Origin: Lysinibacillus xylanilyticus
GTDB taxonomy: Bacteria; Bacillota; Bacilli; Bacillales_A; Planococcaceae
Length of the DNA stretch: 59,632 bases
NCBI RefSeq assembly: GCF_001708185.1
Contig: NZ_MDDN01000019.1
Coordinates: 1 to 59,632 of the forward strand
Direction of reading: 5' to 3'
The translations under genes were made by a program, and so were the position numbers. The notes below the pieces were generated by a model. That model was not told where the DNA came from. It ran no database searches and was given only the letters and a program-made list of their open reading frames with translations. This document shows, piece after piece, positions 52,231-59,632 of the stretch (the stretch's first letter is position 1; every line of letters starts with the position of its first letter).

Positions 52231-52878
52231 CTAGGACATTTCTTCAAGTACTAAATGTCGCTCTAATTTACGCTTTACTCGTTGTAAAGCATTGTCAATG
52301 GATTTCACATGACGATTTAATTTCTCGGAAATTTCATGATAAGACTGGCCATCTAAGTAAAGAGCTAATACTTGTAGCTCTAATTCACTTAAAATCTCAC
52401 TCATCTTTTCTTCTAAGTAACCAAACTCTTCTCTATGAATCATTAATTCTTCTGGATCATCCATAATAGCACCTGTTAACACGTCCATTAATGTACGATC
52501 TGATTCTTCATCAAAAATAGGCTTGTCCAAAGAAACGTAAGAATTTAATGGTATATGCTTTTGCCTTGTAGCTGTTTTAATAGCCGTGATAATCTGTCTA
52601 GTAATACACAGCTCAGCAAAAGCTCTAAAAGAAGCCAGCTTATCTCCCTTAAAATCACGAATGGCTTTATATAACCCAATCATGCCCTCTTGCACAATGT
52701 CTTCCTTATCCGCACCAATTAAAAAATAAGATCTAGCCTTTGCTCTTACTAACAAACGGTATTTCGTAATTAAATAATCCAACGCATCTGTATTACCTTG
52801 ATGCACCATTTCAATAAGTTCTTCATCATTGAATCGTTCAAAATCTTGTGTCACTTGTACAATACTATTTTTAAACAT
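52231..52878 (-). CDS. sigH: RNA polymerase sigma-H factor
   Basis: A 215-aa sigma-70-family factor: region 2 with DALDYLITKYRLLVRAKARSYFLIGADKEDIVQEGMIGLYKAIRDF (shortened: IGADKEDIVQEGMIGLYKAI), ITAIKTATRQKHIPLN, and region 4 HTH (LDGQSYHEISEKLNRHVKSIDNAL shortened). It directs entry into sporulation and competence genes. GAGGTGATACC upstream. Confidence 0.96.
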   Translation of the reverse strand: MFKNSIVQVTQDFERFNDEELIEMVHQGNTDALDYLITKYRLLVRAKARSYFLIGADKEDIVQEGMIGLYKAIRDFKGDKLASFRAFAELCITRQIITAIKTATRQKHIPLNSYVSLDKPIFDEESDRTLMDVLTGAIMDDPEELMIHREEFGYLEEKMSEILSELELQVLALYLDGQSYHEISEKLNRHVKSIDNALQRVKRKLERHLVLEEMS

Positions 52879-52912
52879 GGTATCACCTCAGCCACAACAG
52901 ATAATTAGGAAC

Positions 52913-52942
52913 AGTATAACGGAATTGGAAAATATGAGTCAA
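52913..52942 (-). promoter_or_regulatory. sigma-A promoter of sigH
   Basis: Minus-strand TTGACT (52937-52942), an 18-bp spacer and TATACT (52913-52918), 35-60 nt upstream of sigH. In B. subtilis sigH is also transcribed from a sigma-A promoter under AbrB control. Confidence 0.7.
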
Positions 52943-52946
52943 TCAA

Positions 52947-53459
52947 TCATTTCAAACCACGCCGCCATTTTTCAAAAGCCACAGCAACATCAGGCTTTAG
53001 CTCTATCCGAGATGGCGGCTTGCTATCCTGTTTTTGTTTCACATCATGAGAAATTTTATGCTGAATAATGCCCATATCAATTTCTAGCTCTCGGGCCGAT
53101 TTCCGCAAAGCACCATTACCAAAAATCACACTTTGCTCTGCCATATCCGAAGTAGCTACATGAATCTGAACATTTCTAGCTTTTAGTTCTCGTGTCATCT
53201 TTTCAATACGTTCATCTGCTGTTTCGTTTTTTCTTGTATAAATGACTTCGATATCATTTTCTATATAAGATTGCTCCACACCTGGTACAAGATGAGCGTC
53301 AAAAACGATAACGACGCGCCATCCCATAGCAGCCTTATACTCAGCCATAAGTTCAATTAATCTCTTACGAGCATCTTCAAAATTCGTATCTCGTAATGGC
53401 CGTAGCTCTTTCCAAGCTCCAATCATATTATAGCCGTCAACCAGCAAAATGTTGTTCAT
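52947..53459 (-). CDS. NYN-domain ribonuclease YacP (Rae1 family)
   Basis: A 170-aa protein with the NYN/PIN-like start MNNILLVDGYNMIGAW, VVIVFDAHLVPG, TADERIEKM, and a basic C-terminal tail ending KWRRG. B. subtilis YacP (Rae1) is a ribosome-associated endoribonuclease. ATG at 53459 lies 2 nt after the rlmB stop; TTG at 53465 is an alternative start. Coupled with rlmB and mrnC. Confidence 0.93.
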   Translation of the reverse strand: MNNILLVDGYNMIGAWKELRPLRDTNFEDARKRLIELMAEYKAAMGWRVVIVFDAHLVPGVEQSYIENDIEVIYTRKNETADERIEKMTRELKARNVQIHVATSDMAEQSVIFGNGALRKSARELEIDMGIIQHKISHDVKQKQDSKPPSRIELKPDVAVAFEKWRRGLK

Positions 53460-53461
53460 TG

Positions 53462-54214
53462 TCAATCATTCGCTTCTTGACGTTTACGATACACTTCATA
53501 CATTAAGAGTGCCGCAGCTACCGATGCATTTAGTGATGTGACATGCCCGATCATTGGTAAATGATATAAAAAGTCACATTTCTCTTTTAATAAGCGACCC
53601 ATTCCTTTGCCTTCACTACCAATAATAATCGCAAGTGGCAACGTTGCATCCATTTTACGATAGTCTGCAGAACCTTTTGCATCTGTACCCGCAATCCATA
53701 CTCCTCGTTCTTTTAGCTCGTCTACTGTCTGCGCTAGATTATTAACACGAACAACAGGTACGTGCTCTATTGCTCCAGTTGACGCCTTTGCCACTACAGC
53801 TGTTAAACTCACAGAACGGCGCTTCGGAATAATTATGCCATGCGCACCTATCGCATCAGCAGTTCGCATTATAGAGCCCAGATTATGCGGGTCCTCTAGC
53901 TCATCTAAAATTAAGAAGAATGGATCTTCTTGTTTTTTTGCCGCTGCAGCGAATAAATCCTCTAGCTCTGCATATCTATATGCTGCAACAGAGGCAACTA
54001 TTCCTTGGTGATTGGTATCTGATAATTGATCCACCTTTTTTTTCGGGACAAATTGAACGATAACTCCACGTTCTCTTGCCAAATCTAGAAGTTCATTAAC
54101 CCCTGATTTTTTCACACCTTCTGCAATCCATACTTTATTCATATCGCGGCCTGAACGAAGTGCTTCTAACACTGGGTTTTTACCGGCAATAATTTCACCA
54201 TTTTGCTCTGCCAT
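53462..54214 (-). CDS. rlmB: 23S rRNA 2'-O-methyltransferase RlmB (SPOUT)
   Basis: A 250-aa protein: N-terminal L30e-like substrate-binding domain (GKNPVLEALRSGR) and C-terminal SPOUT domain with DPHNLGSIMRTADAIGAHGI (motif 1), IIIGSEGKGM (motif 2) and LNASVAAALLMYE (motif 3). Methylates 23S rRNA G2251-equivalent in E. coli. Its start overlaps the mrnC stop by one base. Confidence 0.95.
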   Translation of the reverse strand: MAEQNGEIIAGKNPVLEALRSGRDMNKVWIAEGVKKSGVNELLDLARERGVIVQFVPKKKVDQLSDTNHQGIVASVAAYRYAELEDLFAAAAKKQEDPFFLILDELEDPHNLGSIMRTADAIGAHGIIIPKRRSVSLTAVVAKASTGAIEHVPVVRVNNLAQTVDELKERGVWIAGTDAKGSADYRKMDATLPLAIIIGSEGKGMGRLLKEKCDFLYHLPMIGHVTSLNASVAAALLMYEVYRKRQEAND

Positions 54215-54633
54215 TATTTCGACACTCCTTTTGATTCCTCGATTATTTGAATAGCGTATGCAATGATTGCATACACGCGTTCTAATTCATTTAATAAATA
54301 CAAACTACCAAGCACCGCCTCAAAGCCTGAGCTATTACGGTATGTTTGAACATCTGTATTTTTTGGCACAGAGCCGGATTTGGCATTGCGTCCACGACGG
54401 AACACAGCCAATTCCTCCTCTGTTAAAAAGCCTTCATCCATCATTTGATGTACAATCATAGATTGCGCTTTCGCTGATACATAACGTGTCGCCTCTCTAT
54501 GAAGTGTATTAGGTTTAACACGGCCAGCACGTAGCAAATGCTCTCGTACCTTTTGCTCTAAAACTGCGTCTCCCATATAGGCTAACGCTAAGGCATTCAA
54601 TTGCTTGACATCTTCGTTACGGAGTTTATCCAA
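54214..54633 (-). CDS. mrnC: Mini-ribonuclease 3 (MrnC)
   Basis: A 139-aa RNase III-like protein without a ds[23 protein letters not shown] carries the catalytic Asp and Glu, [20 protein letters not shown] (shortened) and [13 protein letters not shown] follow. Matures 23S rRNA in Bacillus. TTG at 54633 is chosen because GAGGG lies 8 nt upstream; ATG at 54654 overlaps the cysS end and has no site. Confidence 0.93.
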   Translation of the reverse strand: MDKLRNEDVKQLNALALAYMGDAVLEQKVREHLLRAGRVKPNTLHREATRYVSAKAQSMIVHQMMDEGFLTEEELAVFRRGRNAKSGSVPKNTDVQTYRNSSGFEAVLGSLYLLNELERVYAIIAYAIQIIEESKGVSK

Positions 54634-54638
54634 GTTAC

Positions 54639-56039
54639 TTACCCTCGTTTCCATCTAGTTCCTTGTCGCGTATCTTCTAAAATGATACCTTGCGCTTGCA
54701 AATGGTCACGAATTTCATCTGAACGAGCAAAATCACGGTTTTTACGTGCCTCTACACGCTCCTGTAAAAGTGCTTCAATTTCTTCGTCTAATAGCTCTTC
54801 TTCTTTTGCAAATTCAATACCTAAGACGTCACCTAACACCTCAAAAGTTTCAGCAAAACGCAATAATACTTTTTCATCGGTATTTGTTTCATTTAAATAA
54901 ATATTGGCGATACGTGCTATTTCAAATAATACGGAAATGGCATTGGCTGTATTAAAATCATCATCCATCGCTTCTTCAAAATGCGCTTTTTGTTCAGCAA
55001 TTTTTCCAAGCCATTCTTCCGAATGATCACCTAGGCCAGCAGTTGCTGTTAAACGGTGCTTAACATTGTTGTAGGCAGTACGAATTCGTTCTAAACCAGT
55101 TGCTGCTGCATCTACTAAATCCTTCGCGAAGTTAATTGGATGTCGATAATGCACAGAAAGCATAAAGAAGCGTAAAATTTGCGGGTCAATTTGTTTGCGG
55201 ATATCATTGACGAGAATAAAATTACCAAGAGATTTGGACATTTTTTCATTATCAATATTAATATACCCATTGTGCATCCAATAACGCGCAAATGTTTTAT
55301 CATTATGAGCTTCAGATTGTGCGATTTCATTTTCATGATGCGGGAATGTTAAATCTTGCCCACCAGCATGTATATCAATAGTATCTCCTAAATGTTCACG
55401 TGCCATTACCGAGCATTCAATATGCCAACCCGGACGACCTTTCCCCCAAGGACTTTCCCAATAAATCTCACCTGGCTTAACAGCTTTCCATAGCGCGAAA
55501 TCTAATGCATCATCTTTTTTCTCGCCGGCTTCAATACGAGCACCGATTTTTAAATCATCCACCAATTGATGCGATAATTTACCGTAGCCATCAAATTTAC
55601 GAGTTCGGTAATAGACATCTCCAGCTGACTCATAAGCATAGCCTTTATCGATTAAGATTTGAATGAATTGTATAATATCATCCATATGCTCTGTAACGCG
55701 AGGGTGTACATCTGCCTTCTTGCAGCCCAATGCTGTAACATCTTCAAAATACGCAGCAATGAAGCGCTCTGTTAATTCGTGAACTTCCTCTCCAAGCTCG
55801 TTAGCAGCCTTAATAATTTTGTCATCCACGTCTGTGAAATTTGAGACAAACTTCACATCATAGCCTTTGTATTGAAAATAACGACGCACTGTGTCATAAA
55901 CAATTACAGGGCGTGAATTTCCAATATGAATATAGTTATAAACCGTCGGACCACAAACGTACATTTTTACTTTACCTTCTTCTAGTGGTACGAAAGTTTC
56001 CTTTTGTCGTGTTAATGAGTTGAAAATTTGAATACTCAT
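54639..56039 (-). CDS. cysS: cysteinyl-tRNA synthetase
   Basis: A 466-aa class I synthetase: [18 protein letters not shown] (HIGH-like HIGN, zinc Cys29), [20 protein letters not shown] (second zinc Cys), [19 protein letters not shown] and [14 protein letters not shown] overlap with cysE indicates coupling. Under the Cys T-box together with cysE. Confidence 0.97.
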   Translation of the reverse strand: MSIQIFNSLTRQKETFVPLEEGKVKMYVCGPTVYNYIHIGNSRPVIVYDTVRRYFQYKGYDVKFVSNFTDVDDKIIKAANELGEEVHELTERFIAAYFEDVTALGCKKADVHPRVTEHMDDIIQFIQILIDKGYAYESAGDVYYRTRKFDGYGKLSHQLVDDLKIGARIEAGEKKDDALDFALWKAVKPGEIYWESPWGKGRPGWHIECSVMAREHLGDTIDIHAGGQDLTFPHHENEIAQSEAHNDKTFARYWMHNGYINIDNEKMSKSLGNFILVNDIRKQIDPQILRFFMLSVHYRHPINFAKDLVDAAATGLERIRTAYNNVKHRLTATAGLGDHSEEWLGKIAEQKAHFEEAMDDDFNTANAISVLFEIARIANIYLNETNTDEKVLLRFAETFEVLGDVLGIEFAKEEELLDEEIEALLQERVEARKNRDFARSDEIRDHLQAQGIILEDTRQGTRWKRG

Positions 56040-56686
56040 TGTGTTTCTCTCTCCTTTTGTAAGCTTTCGATTTCCTGTTGCAATGTTGCAATCTGTTTCT
56101 CAAAAGCTTGACAACGTTCTTCTACAGGGTCAGGTATATTTTGGTGGTCTAGTTTTTTCTCTAGACGAACTCCATCCTTAATCACTATTTTACCAGGAAT
56201 ACCGACAACTGTAGCATTTGGTGGCACTTCTTTTAAGACAACTGAACCTGCACCAATTTTACTATTCTCACCAATTGTAATAGAACCTAAAACTTTTGCT
56301 CCTGTTGCAACAAGTACATTGTCCTTTAATGTCGGATGGCGTTTCCCCTTTTCTTTTCCTGTACCACCTAAAGTTACCCCTTGATATAAGGTTACATTAT
56401 CACCAATCTCACATGTTTCGCCAATAACAACGCCCATCCCATGGTCAATAAAGAAACGTCGACCAATCTTTGCTCCAGGATGGATTTCAATTCCGGTAAA
56501 GAAGCGACTAATTTGTGAAATGGTCCGGGCTATAAAATAAAAGCGCCTTTTAAAGAACCAATGGGCTACTCGATGCGCCCATGTAGCATGTAAACCTGAG
56601 TATGTTAGCACAACTTCAAGTACACTACGAGCTGCTGGATCATTCTCAAAAATTGTTTCTACATCTTCCTTCATTCTTTTAAACAC
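56036..56686 (-). CDS. cysE: serine O-acetyltransferase CysE
   Basis: A 216-aa left-handed beta-helix acyltransferase: [31 protein letters not shown] (shortened), [16 protein letters not shown] and [21 protein letters not shown]. First step of cysteine synthesis (serine to O-acetylserine). GTG at 56686 is chosen because GGGGGAG lies 6 nt upstream; the frame upstream to 56785 lacks family similarity and would run toward the T-box. Confidence 0.95.
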   Translation of the reverse strand: MFKRMKEDVETIFENDPAARSVLEVVLTYSGLHATWAHRVAHWFFKRRFYFIARTISQISRFFTGIEIHPGAKIGRRFFIDHGMGVVIGETCEIGDNVTLYQGVTLGGTGKEKGKRHPTLKDNVLVATGAKVLGSITIGENSKIGAGSVVLKEVPPNATVVGIPGKIVIKDGVRLEKKLDHQNIPDPVEERCQAFEKQIATLQQEIESLQKERETQ

Positions 56687-56814
56687 AAAAAACTCCCCCT
56701 TTTCATCCTGATTGGCCTTGACCCTTTGAAATACTGCAGCAGACGTTGATTTCACCATAGAGTTAGCTGAGTTGTGTTCGCGCACCCCACCATATCAACA
56801 TGTGGATAAAAAAT

Positions 56815-57070
56815 AAAAAGCGCCCCTATCATCCCTAAAAGGAATGACAGAGACGCTAAATTTGCGCGGTTCCACTCTGATTGAAGGCAAAAGCCCTCCA
56901 CTCTGGACGTTCTGTAACGGGAACGAATCGATAAAGCCTACTACTGTTCAGCTTTATACTCAAAGGTGCATTTCAGTTTTGCCTAGGCTCAGACCACTTT
57001 CAGCCGGTGATGGTCCTCTCTTTAGAGCATGCGCCACTTACTTCTCCTTATCAACGCTTTTTCAATGTAA
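56815..57070 (-). promoter_or_regulatory. T-box riboswitch, cysteine-specific, before cysE-cysS
   Basis: Minus-strand leader with the conserved AGAGAG...GGCTG (about 57000-57024), a specifier loop GAAATGCACC with TGC (Cys) at 56968-56970, and the T-box core TGGAACCGCG (56865-56874), followed by a terminator stem (about 56822-56857) and TTTTTATTTTTT. The discriminator-pairing base is TGGA, which fits U73 of tRNA-Cys. Uncharged tRNA-Cys would prevent termination and raise cysE-cysS expression. Confidence 0.93.
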
Positions 57071-57074
57071 ATTC

Positions 57075-57102
57075 ATTTTACAACGAACTGACAAATTGTC
57101 AA
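57075..57102 (-). promoter_or_regulatory. sigma-A promoter of the T-box transcript
   Basis: Minus-strand TTGACA (57097-57102), a 16-bp spacer and TAAAAT (57075-57080), immediately upstream of the T-box stem I. Confidence 0.7.
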
Positions 57103-57112
57103 ACAATTTCGT

Positions 57113-57275
57113 CTTGGCGTAATTGCGTCCGGAGGCTTTATCTTCATTCAGTAGGCGGTTGGACACCCACTGAAAAAGAACTACATCCTCATTCATCTCA
57201 CCACCTTCAGAGGTGGGAGTCTTCTGAGCTAGAGCTTTGCTTCTGCTTAAAAAACATTTGCTGAATGAAGATAAA
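57113..57275. repeat. dispersed repeat family 2, copy B
   Basis: It starts CTTGGCGTAATTG and carries a perfect 15-bp terminal inverted repeat TTTATCTTCATTCAG (57137-57151) / CTGAATGAAGATAAA (57261-57275). An internal CCACC/GGTGG hairpin is near 57199-57216. It aligns with copy A (51249-51436) and its ends with copy C. It sits between gltX and the cysE T-box promoter, ending 8 nt from the gltX stop. Confidence 0.8.
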
Positions 57276-57282
57276 ATTCTAT

Positions 57283-58743
57283 TTATTGTGCAAATTTTTC
57301 TACACGGTCAATTGATTTCTCTTTACCGATTAAGCAAATTGCGTTAGGAAGCTCTGGACCATGCGTTTCACCTGTCGTTACAACGCGAATTGGCATAAAT
57401 AGATTTTTACCTTTGTGACCTGTTTCTTTTTGCACAGCTTTAATAGCCGCTTTGACAGCATCAGGTGTAAATTCCGCTATGCCTTCTAGCTGAGCTTTAA
57501 ATGCAGCCATTACCTCAGGAACTTGCTCTCCCGCTAAAACTGCCTTTGCTTCTTCATCATATTCAATGTGATCATTAAAGAATAGGCGAGATAATTCTAC
57601 AATTTCAGATCCAAAGCTCATTTGCTCATGATAAAGTGCGATTAAATCTGTTGCCCATGCACGTTCTTCCGCTGTTAGCTCTTCTGGTAATAAACCTGCT
57701 TTTTGTAAATGTGGTAAAGATAATGTCACCACTTCTTCTAATGATAGCTTTTTAATGTATTGATTATTCATCCACGTAAGCTTTTGTTTATCGAACATAG
57801 ATGGTGATTTTGAAAGACGTTTTTCATCAAAGATTTTAATAAATTCTTCTTTTGAGAAAATCTCTTCTTCCCCTTCAGGAGACCAGCCAAGTAATGCGAA
57901 GAAGTTGAACATCGCTTCAGGTAGGTATCCTAAATCTTTATATTGTGTTACGAATTGAATAATTGATTCATCACGTTTTGATAATTTCTTACGGTTTTCA
58001 TTAATGATTAATGTCATATGACCAAAGCGTGGATATTCCCAGCCAAATGAGTCAAAAATCATCATTTGTTTTGGTGTATTCGATAAATGCTCTTCACCGC
58101 GGAATACATGGGAAATTTCCATAAAGTGATCATCTAACACTACCGCATAGTTATACGTTGGAATACCATTTGCTTTAACAAGTACCCAGTCACCAATATC
58201 TTTTGACTCAAATGTTACTTGTCCACGTACTAAATCCTCAAATTCATATGTTACATTTTCAGGTACACGCATACGAATTGTGTATTGTTCACCAGCAGCT
58301 TCTTTAGCCGCAACTTCCTCCGCTGATAAATGACGGCAAGTACCATCATAAGTTGGAGCTGCAACACCTCGTGCTTTTTGCTCTTCACGAGATGCTTCTA
58401 ATTTCTCTGAAGAACAGAAGCATTTATAAGCTAAACCTTGCTCTAAAAGCTTTTCAGCGTGCTCTTTATAAATATCGAGACGCTCCATTTGACGATAAGG
58501 TGCATATGGTCCACCAATATCGATTGACTCATCATATTCGATACCTAACCATTTTAAGTTATCAAGCTGAGATGCTTCTCCGCCCTCTACATTACGTTCA
58601 ATATCCGTATCTTCAATACGTACGATGAATTTACCGTTATGATGTTTTGCATATAAATAATTGAATAACGCTGTACGCGCTCCACCGATATGTAAGAAAC
58701 CAGTAGGGGATGGCGCGTAACGAACACGAACTTCTTTCGCCAT
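57283..58743 (-). CDS. gltX: glutamyl-tRNA synthetase
   Basis: A 486-aa class I synthetase: [21 protein letters not shown] with HIGG (18-21), ICLIGKEKS at the C-terminus and KLSKRD (the KMSKS equivalent). Probably non-discriminating as in Bacillus. GGAGG upstream. It is followed by ispF upstream and the repeat/T-box downstream. Confidence 0.97.
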   Translation of the reverse strand: MAKEVRVRYAPSPTGFLHIGGARTALFNYLYAKHHNGKFIVRIEDTDIERNVEGGEASQLDNLKWLGIEYDESIDIGGPYAPYRQMERLDIYKEHAEKLLEQGLAYKCFCSSEKLEASREEQKARGVAAPTYDGTCRHLSAEEVAAKEAAGEQYTIRMRVPENVTYEFEDLVRGQVTFESKDIGDWVLVKANGIPTYNYAVVLDDHFMEISHVFRGEEHLSNTPKQMMIFDSFGWEYPRFGHMTLIINENRKKLSKRDESIIQFVTQYKDLGYLPEAMFNFFALLGWSPEGEEEIFSKEEFIKIFDEKRLSKSPSMFDKQKLTWMNNQYIKKLSLEEVVTLSLPHLQKAGLLPEELTAEERAWATDLIALYHEQMSFGSEIVELSRLFFNDHIEYDEEAKAVLAGEQVPEVMAAFKAQLEGIAEFTPDAVKAAIKAVQKETGHKGKNLFMPIRVVTTGETHGPELPNAICLIGKEKSIDRVEKFAQ

Positions 58744-58834
58744 TATTAAAAGCCTCCTAAATTTTCGTTCAAAAAATTGACTTTGTTCATTTTACCACTC
58801 TGTTACAGGAAATAAAAGCGTTGAGAGCCTGCTT

Positions 58835-59311
58835 TTACTTCTTCACCAATAGGATTGTCGCCATAGATGCAATCCCTTCCTCGCGACCCGTAAAACCTAA
58901 ACGCTCAGTTGTTGTTGCCTTGACATTCACTTGAGAAGGCTCTGCATGAAGTAATTCAGCAATACGATTTTGCATTTGTTCAATATAGGGTGCCATTTTC
59001 GGACGTTGTGCCATAATCGTACAATCCACATTGCCTAGAACATAACCCTTGTCCTCAACAATCTTCCAAATATGCTCTAATAATTTCGCTGAATCCGCAT
59101 CCTTAAACGCGGGATCTGTATCTGGGAAATGACGGCCGATATCTCCTTCACCGATAGCCCCTAATGCTGCATCCGTGACAGTATGTAATAAAACATCTGC
59201 GTCAGAATGCCCTACTAGCCCTTTTTCATGAGGAATTGTTATACCCCCAATAATTAACGGGCGTCCTTCTTCAAATGCATGTACGTCAAATCCTTGTCCT
59301 ACTCGAAACAT
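58835..59311 (-). CDS. ispF: 2-C-methyl-D-erythritol 2,4-cyclodiphosphate synthase
   Basis: A 158-aa protein: [13 protein letters not shown] (zinc Asp9, His11), [34 protein letters not shown] and [16 protein letters not shown]. Fifth step of the MEP pathway. No Shine-Dalgarno site is visible upstream of the ATG, and the expected upstream ispD is not in the remaining 320 bp. Confidence 0.96.
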   Translation of the reverse strand: MFRVGQGFDVHAFEEGRPLIIGGITIPHEKGLVGHSDADVLLHTVTDAALGAIGEGDIGRHFPDTDPAFKDADSAKLLEHIWKIVEDKGYVLGNVDCTIMAQRPKMAPYIEQMQNRIAELLHAEPSQVNVKATTTERLGFTGREEGIASMATILLVKK

Positions 59312-59319
59312 ATGATATT

Positions 59320-59374
59320 GAGACTGTCTAATAAGTTAAATAAAATAAATCTATTCAGCTTATAAGGCAGCCTC
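59320..59374. repeat. 55-bp inverted-repeat element upstream of ispF
   Basis: Imperfect 18-bp inverted repeats (59320-59337 GAGACTGTCTAATAAGTT and 59357-59374), 14 of 18 matching, with the differences mainly G.U-compatible; a 19-bp AT-rich centre. The shape resembles the two ends of an insertion sequence or MITE left together. It starts 9 nt from the ispF start codon. Confidence 0.6.
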
Positions 59375-59520
59375 ATTCACCTTCCTTTACTTTTTAATTT
59401 TATCTATATTATACCCTCACATTTTAACATATTTCCTAGGAAATTGAGTTAGTAGTGAGCCGTTCGCTCAATGAATATTCAATTATGGTTACAAATCTAA
59501 AAATATAAACATACTAAGAT

Positions 59521-59556
59521 TAGTAGTACAAACCAAGGCCATGGTTTGTGCTACTA
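59521..59556 (+). repeat. inverted repeat, terminator-like on the plus strand
   Basis: A 15-bp inverted repeat with one wobble (59521-59535 with 59542-59556, core CAAACCA/TGGTTTG) followed on the plus strand by TTTTATTTAG. No plus-strand gene in the window precedes it; 59375-59632 otherwise holds no recognisable gene. Confidence 0.5.
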
Positions 59557-59632
59557 TTTTATTTAGTAGAAGTGAAGAAAAGTCGACCAGCCTCTGGGAT
59601 CATATAGAATCCGTATCATAAACTGGCTAACT

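Overview
The window is a low-GC Bacillota chromosome segment from an endospore former. It is most like Lysinibacillus or a close relative in the Bacillales. The evidence is the near-complete Bacillus-type order ispF-gltX-cysES-mrnC-rlmB-yacP-sigH-rpmG-secE-nusG-rplKAJL-ybxB-rpoBC-ybxF-rpsLG-fusA-tuf, S10-spc-alpha cluster, ecfA1A2T-truA-rplM-rpsI, cwlD, salA, gerD, kbaA, rrn, together with sporulation and germination genes. Genus is inferred from protein similarity and gene order only. Nearly everything is on the minus strand, so the usual direction of transcription runs from high to low coordinates.

Right to left: 59311-52008 holds isoprenoid, aminoacyl-tRNA, cysteine and RNA-processing genes, with a cysteine-specific T-box before cysE-cysS. 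51959-47350 holds secE, nusG and the L11/L1/L10/L12 genes with an L10 leader. 47099-34631 holds rpoB, rpoC and the str operon. 34570-27579 is an accessory block between tuf and rpsJ: a BceRS-BceAB-type peptide-antibiotic sensing and resistance module plus a NhaC-superfamily antiporter. 27421-13110 is the S10-spc-alpha cluster without map. 12557-7803 holds ecfA1-ecfA2-ecfT-truA and rplM-rpsI. 7742-4400 is a second accessory patch (deaminase, ankyrin remnant, LysR regulator, DUF4822-like lipoprotein). 4359-323 holds the sporulation and germination genes cwlD, salA, gerD, kbaA and a degenerate pdaB. The left edge is the 5' end of a 16S rRNA gene.

The most interesting material is non-coding. (1) A composite repeat of about 310-320 bp occurs twice (8951-9261 and 33998-34317), with imperfect terminal inverted repeats, internal 37-bp tandem units and one module inverted between copies. 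(2) A second dispersed repeat family has 15-bp terminal inverted repeats; two large copies lie at 51249-51436 and 57113-57275, and a short one at 51653-51700. One large copy and the short copy split secE from nusG. (3) A multi-hairpin RNA-like element with a terminator tail lies between rplQ and ecfA1 (12880-13014). (4) An intrinsic-terminator-like hairpin separates rpoB from rpoC. (5) A 55-bp inverted-repeat element abuts ispF, which lacks a visible Shine-Dalgarno site.

No CRISPR array, tRNA gene, intact insertion sequence or prophage was seen.
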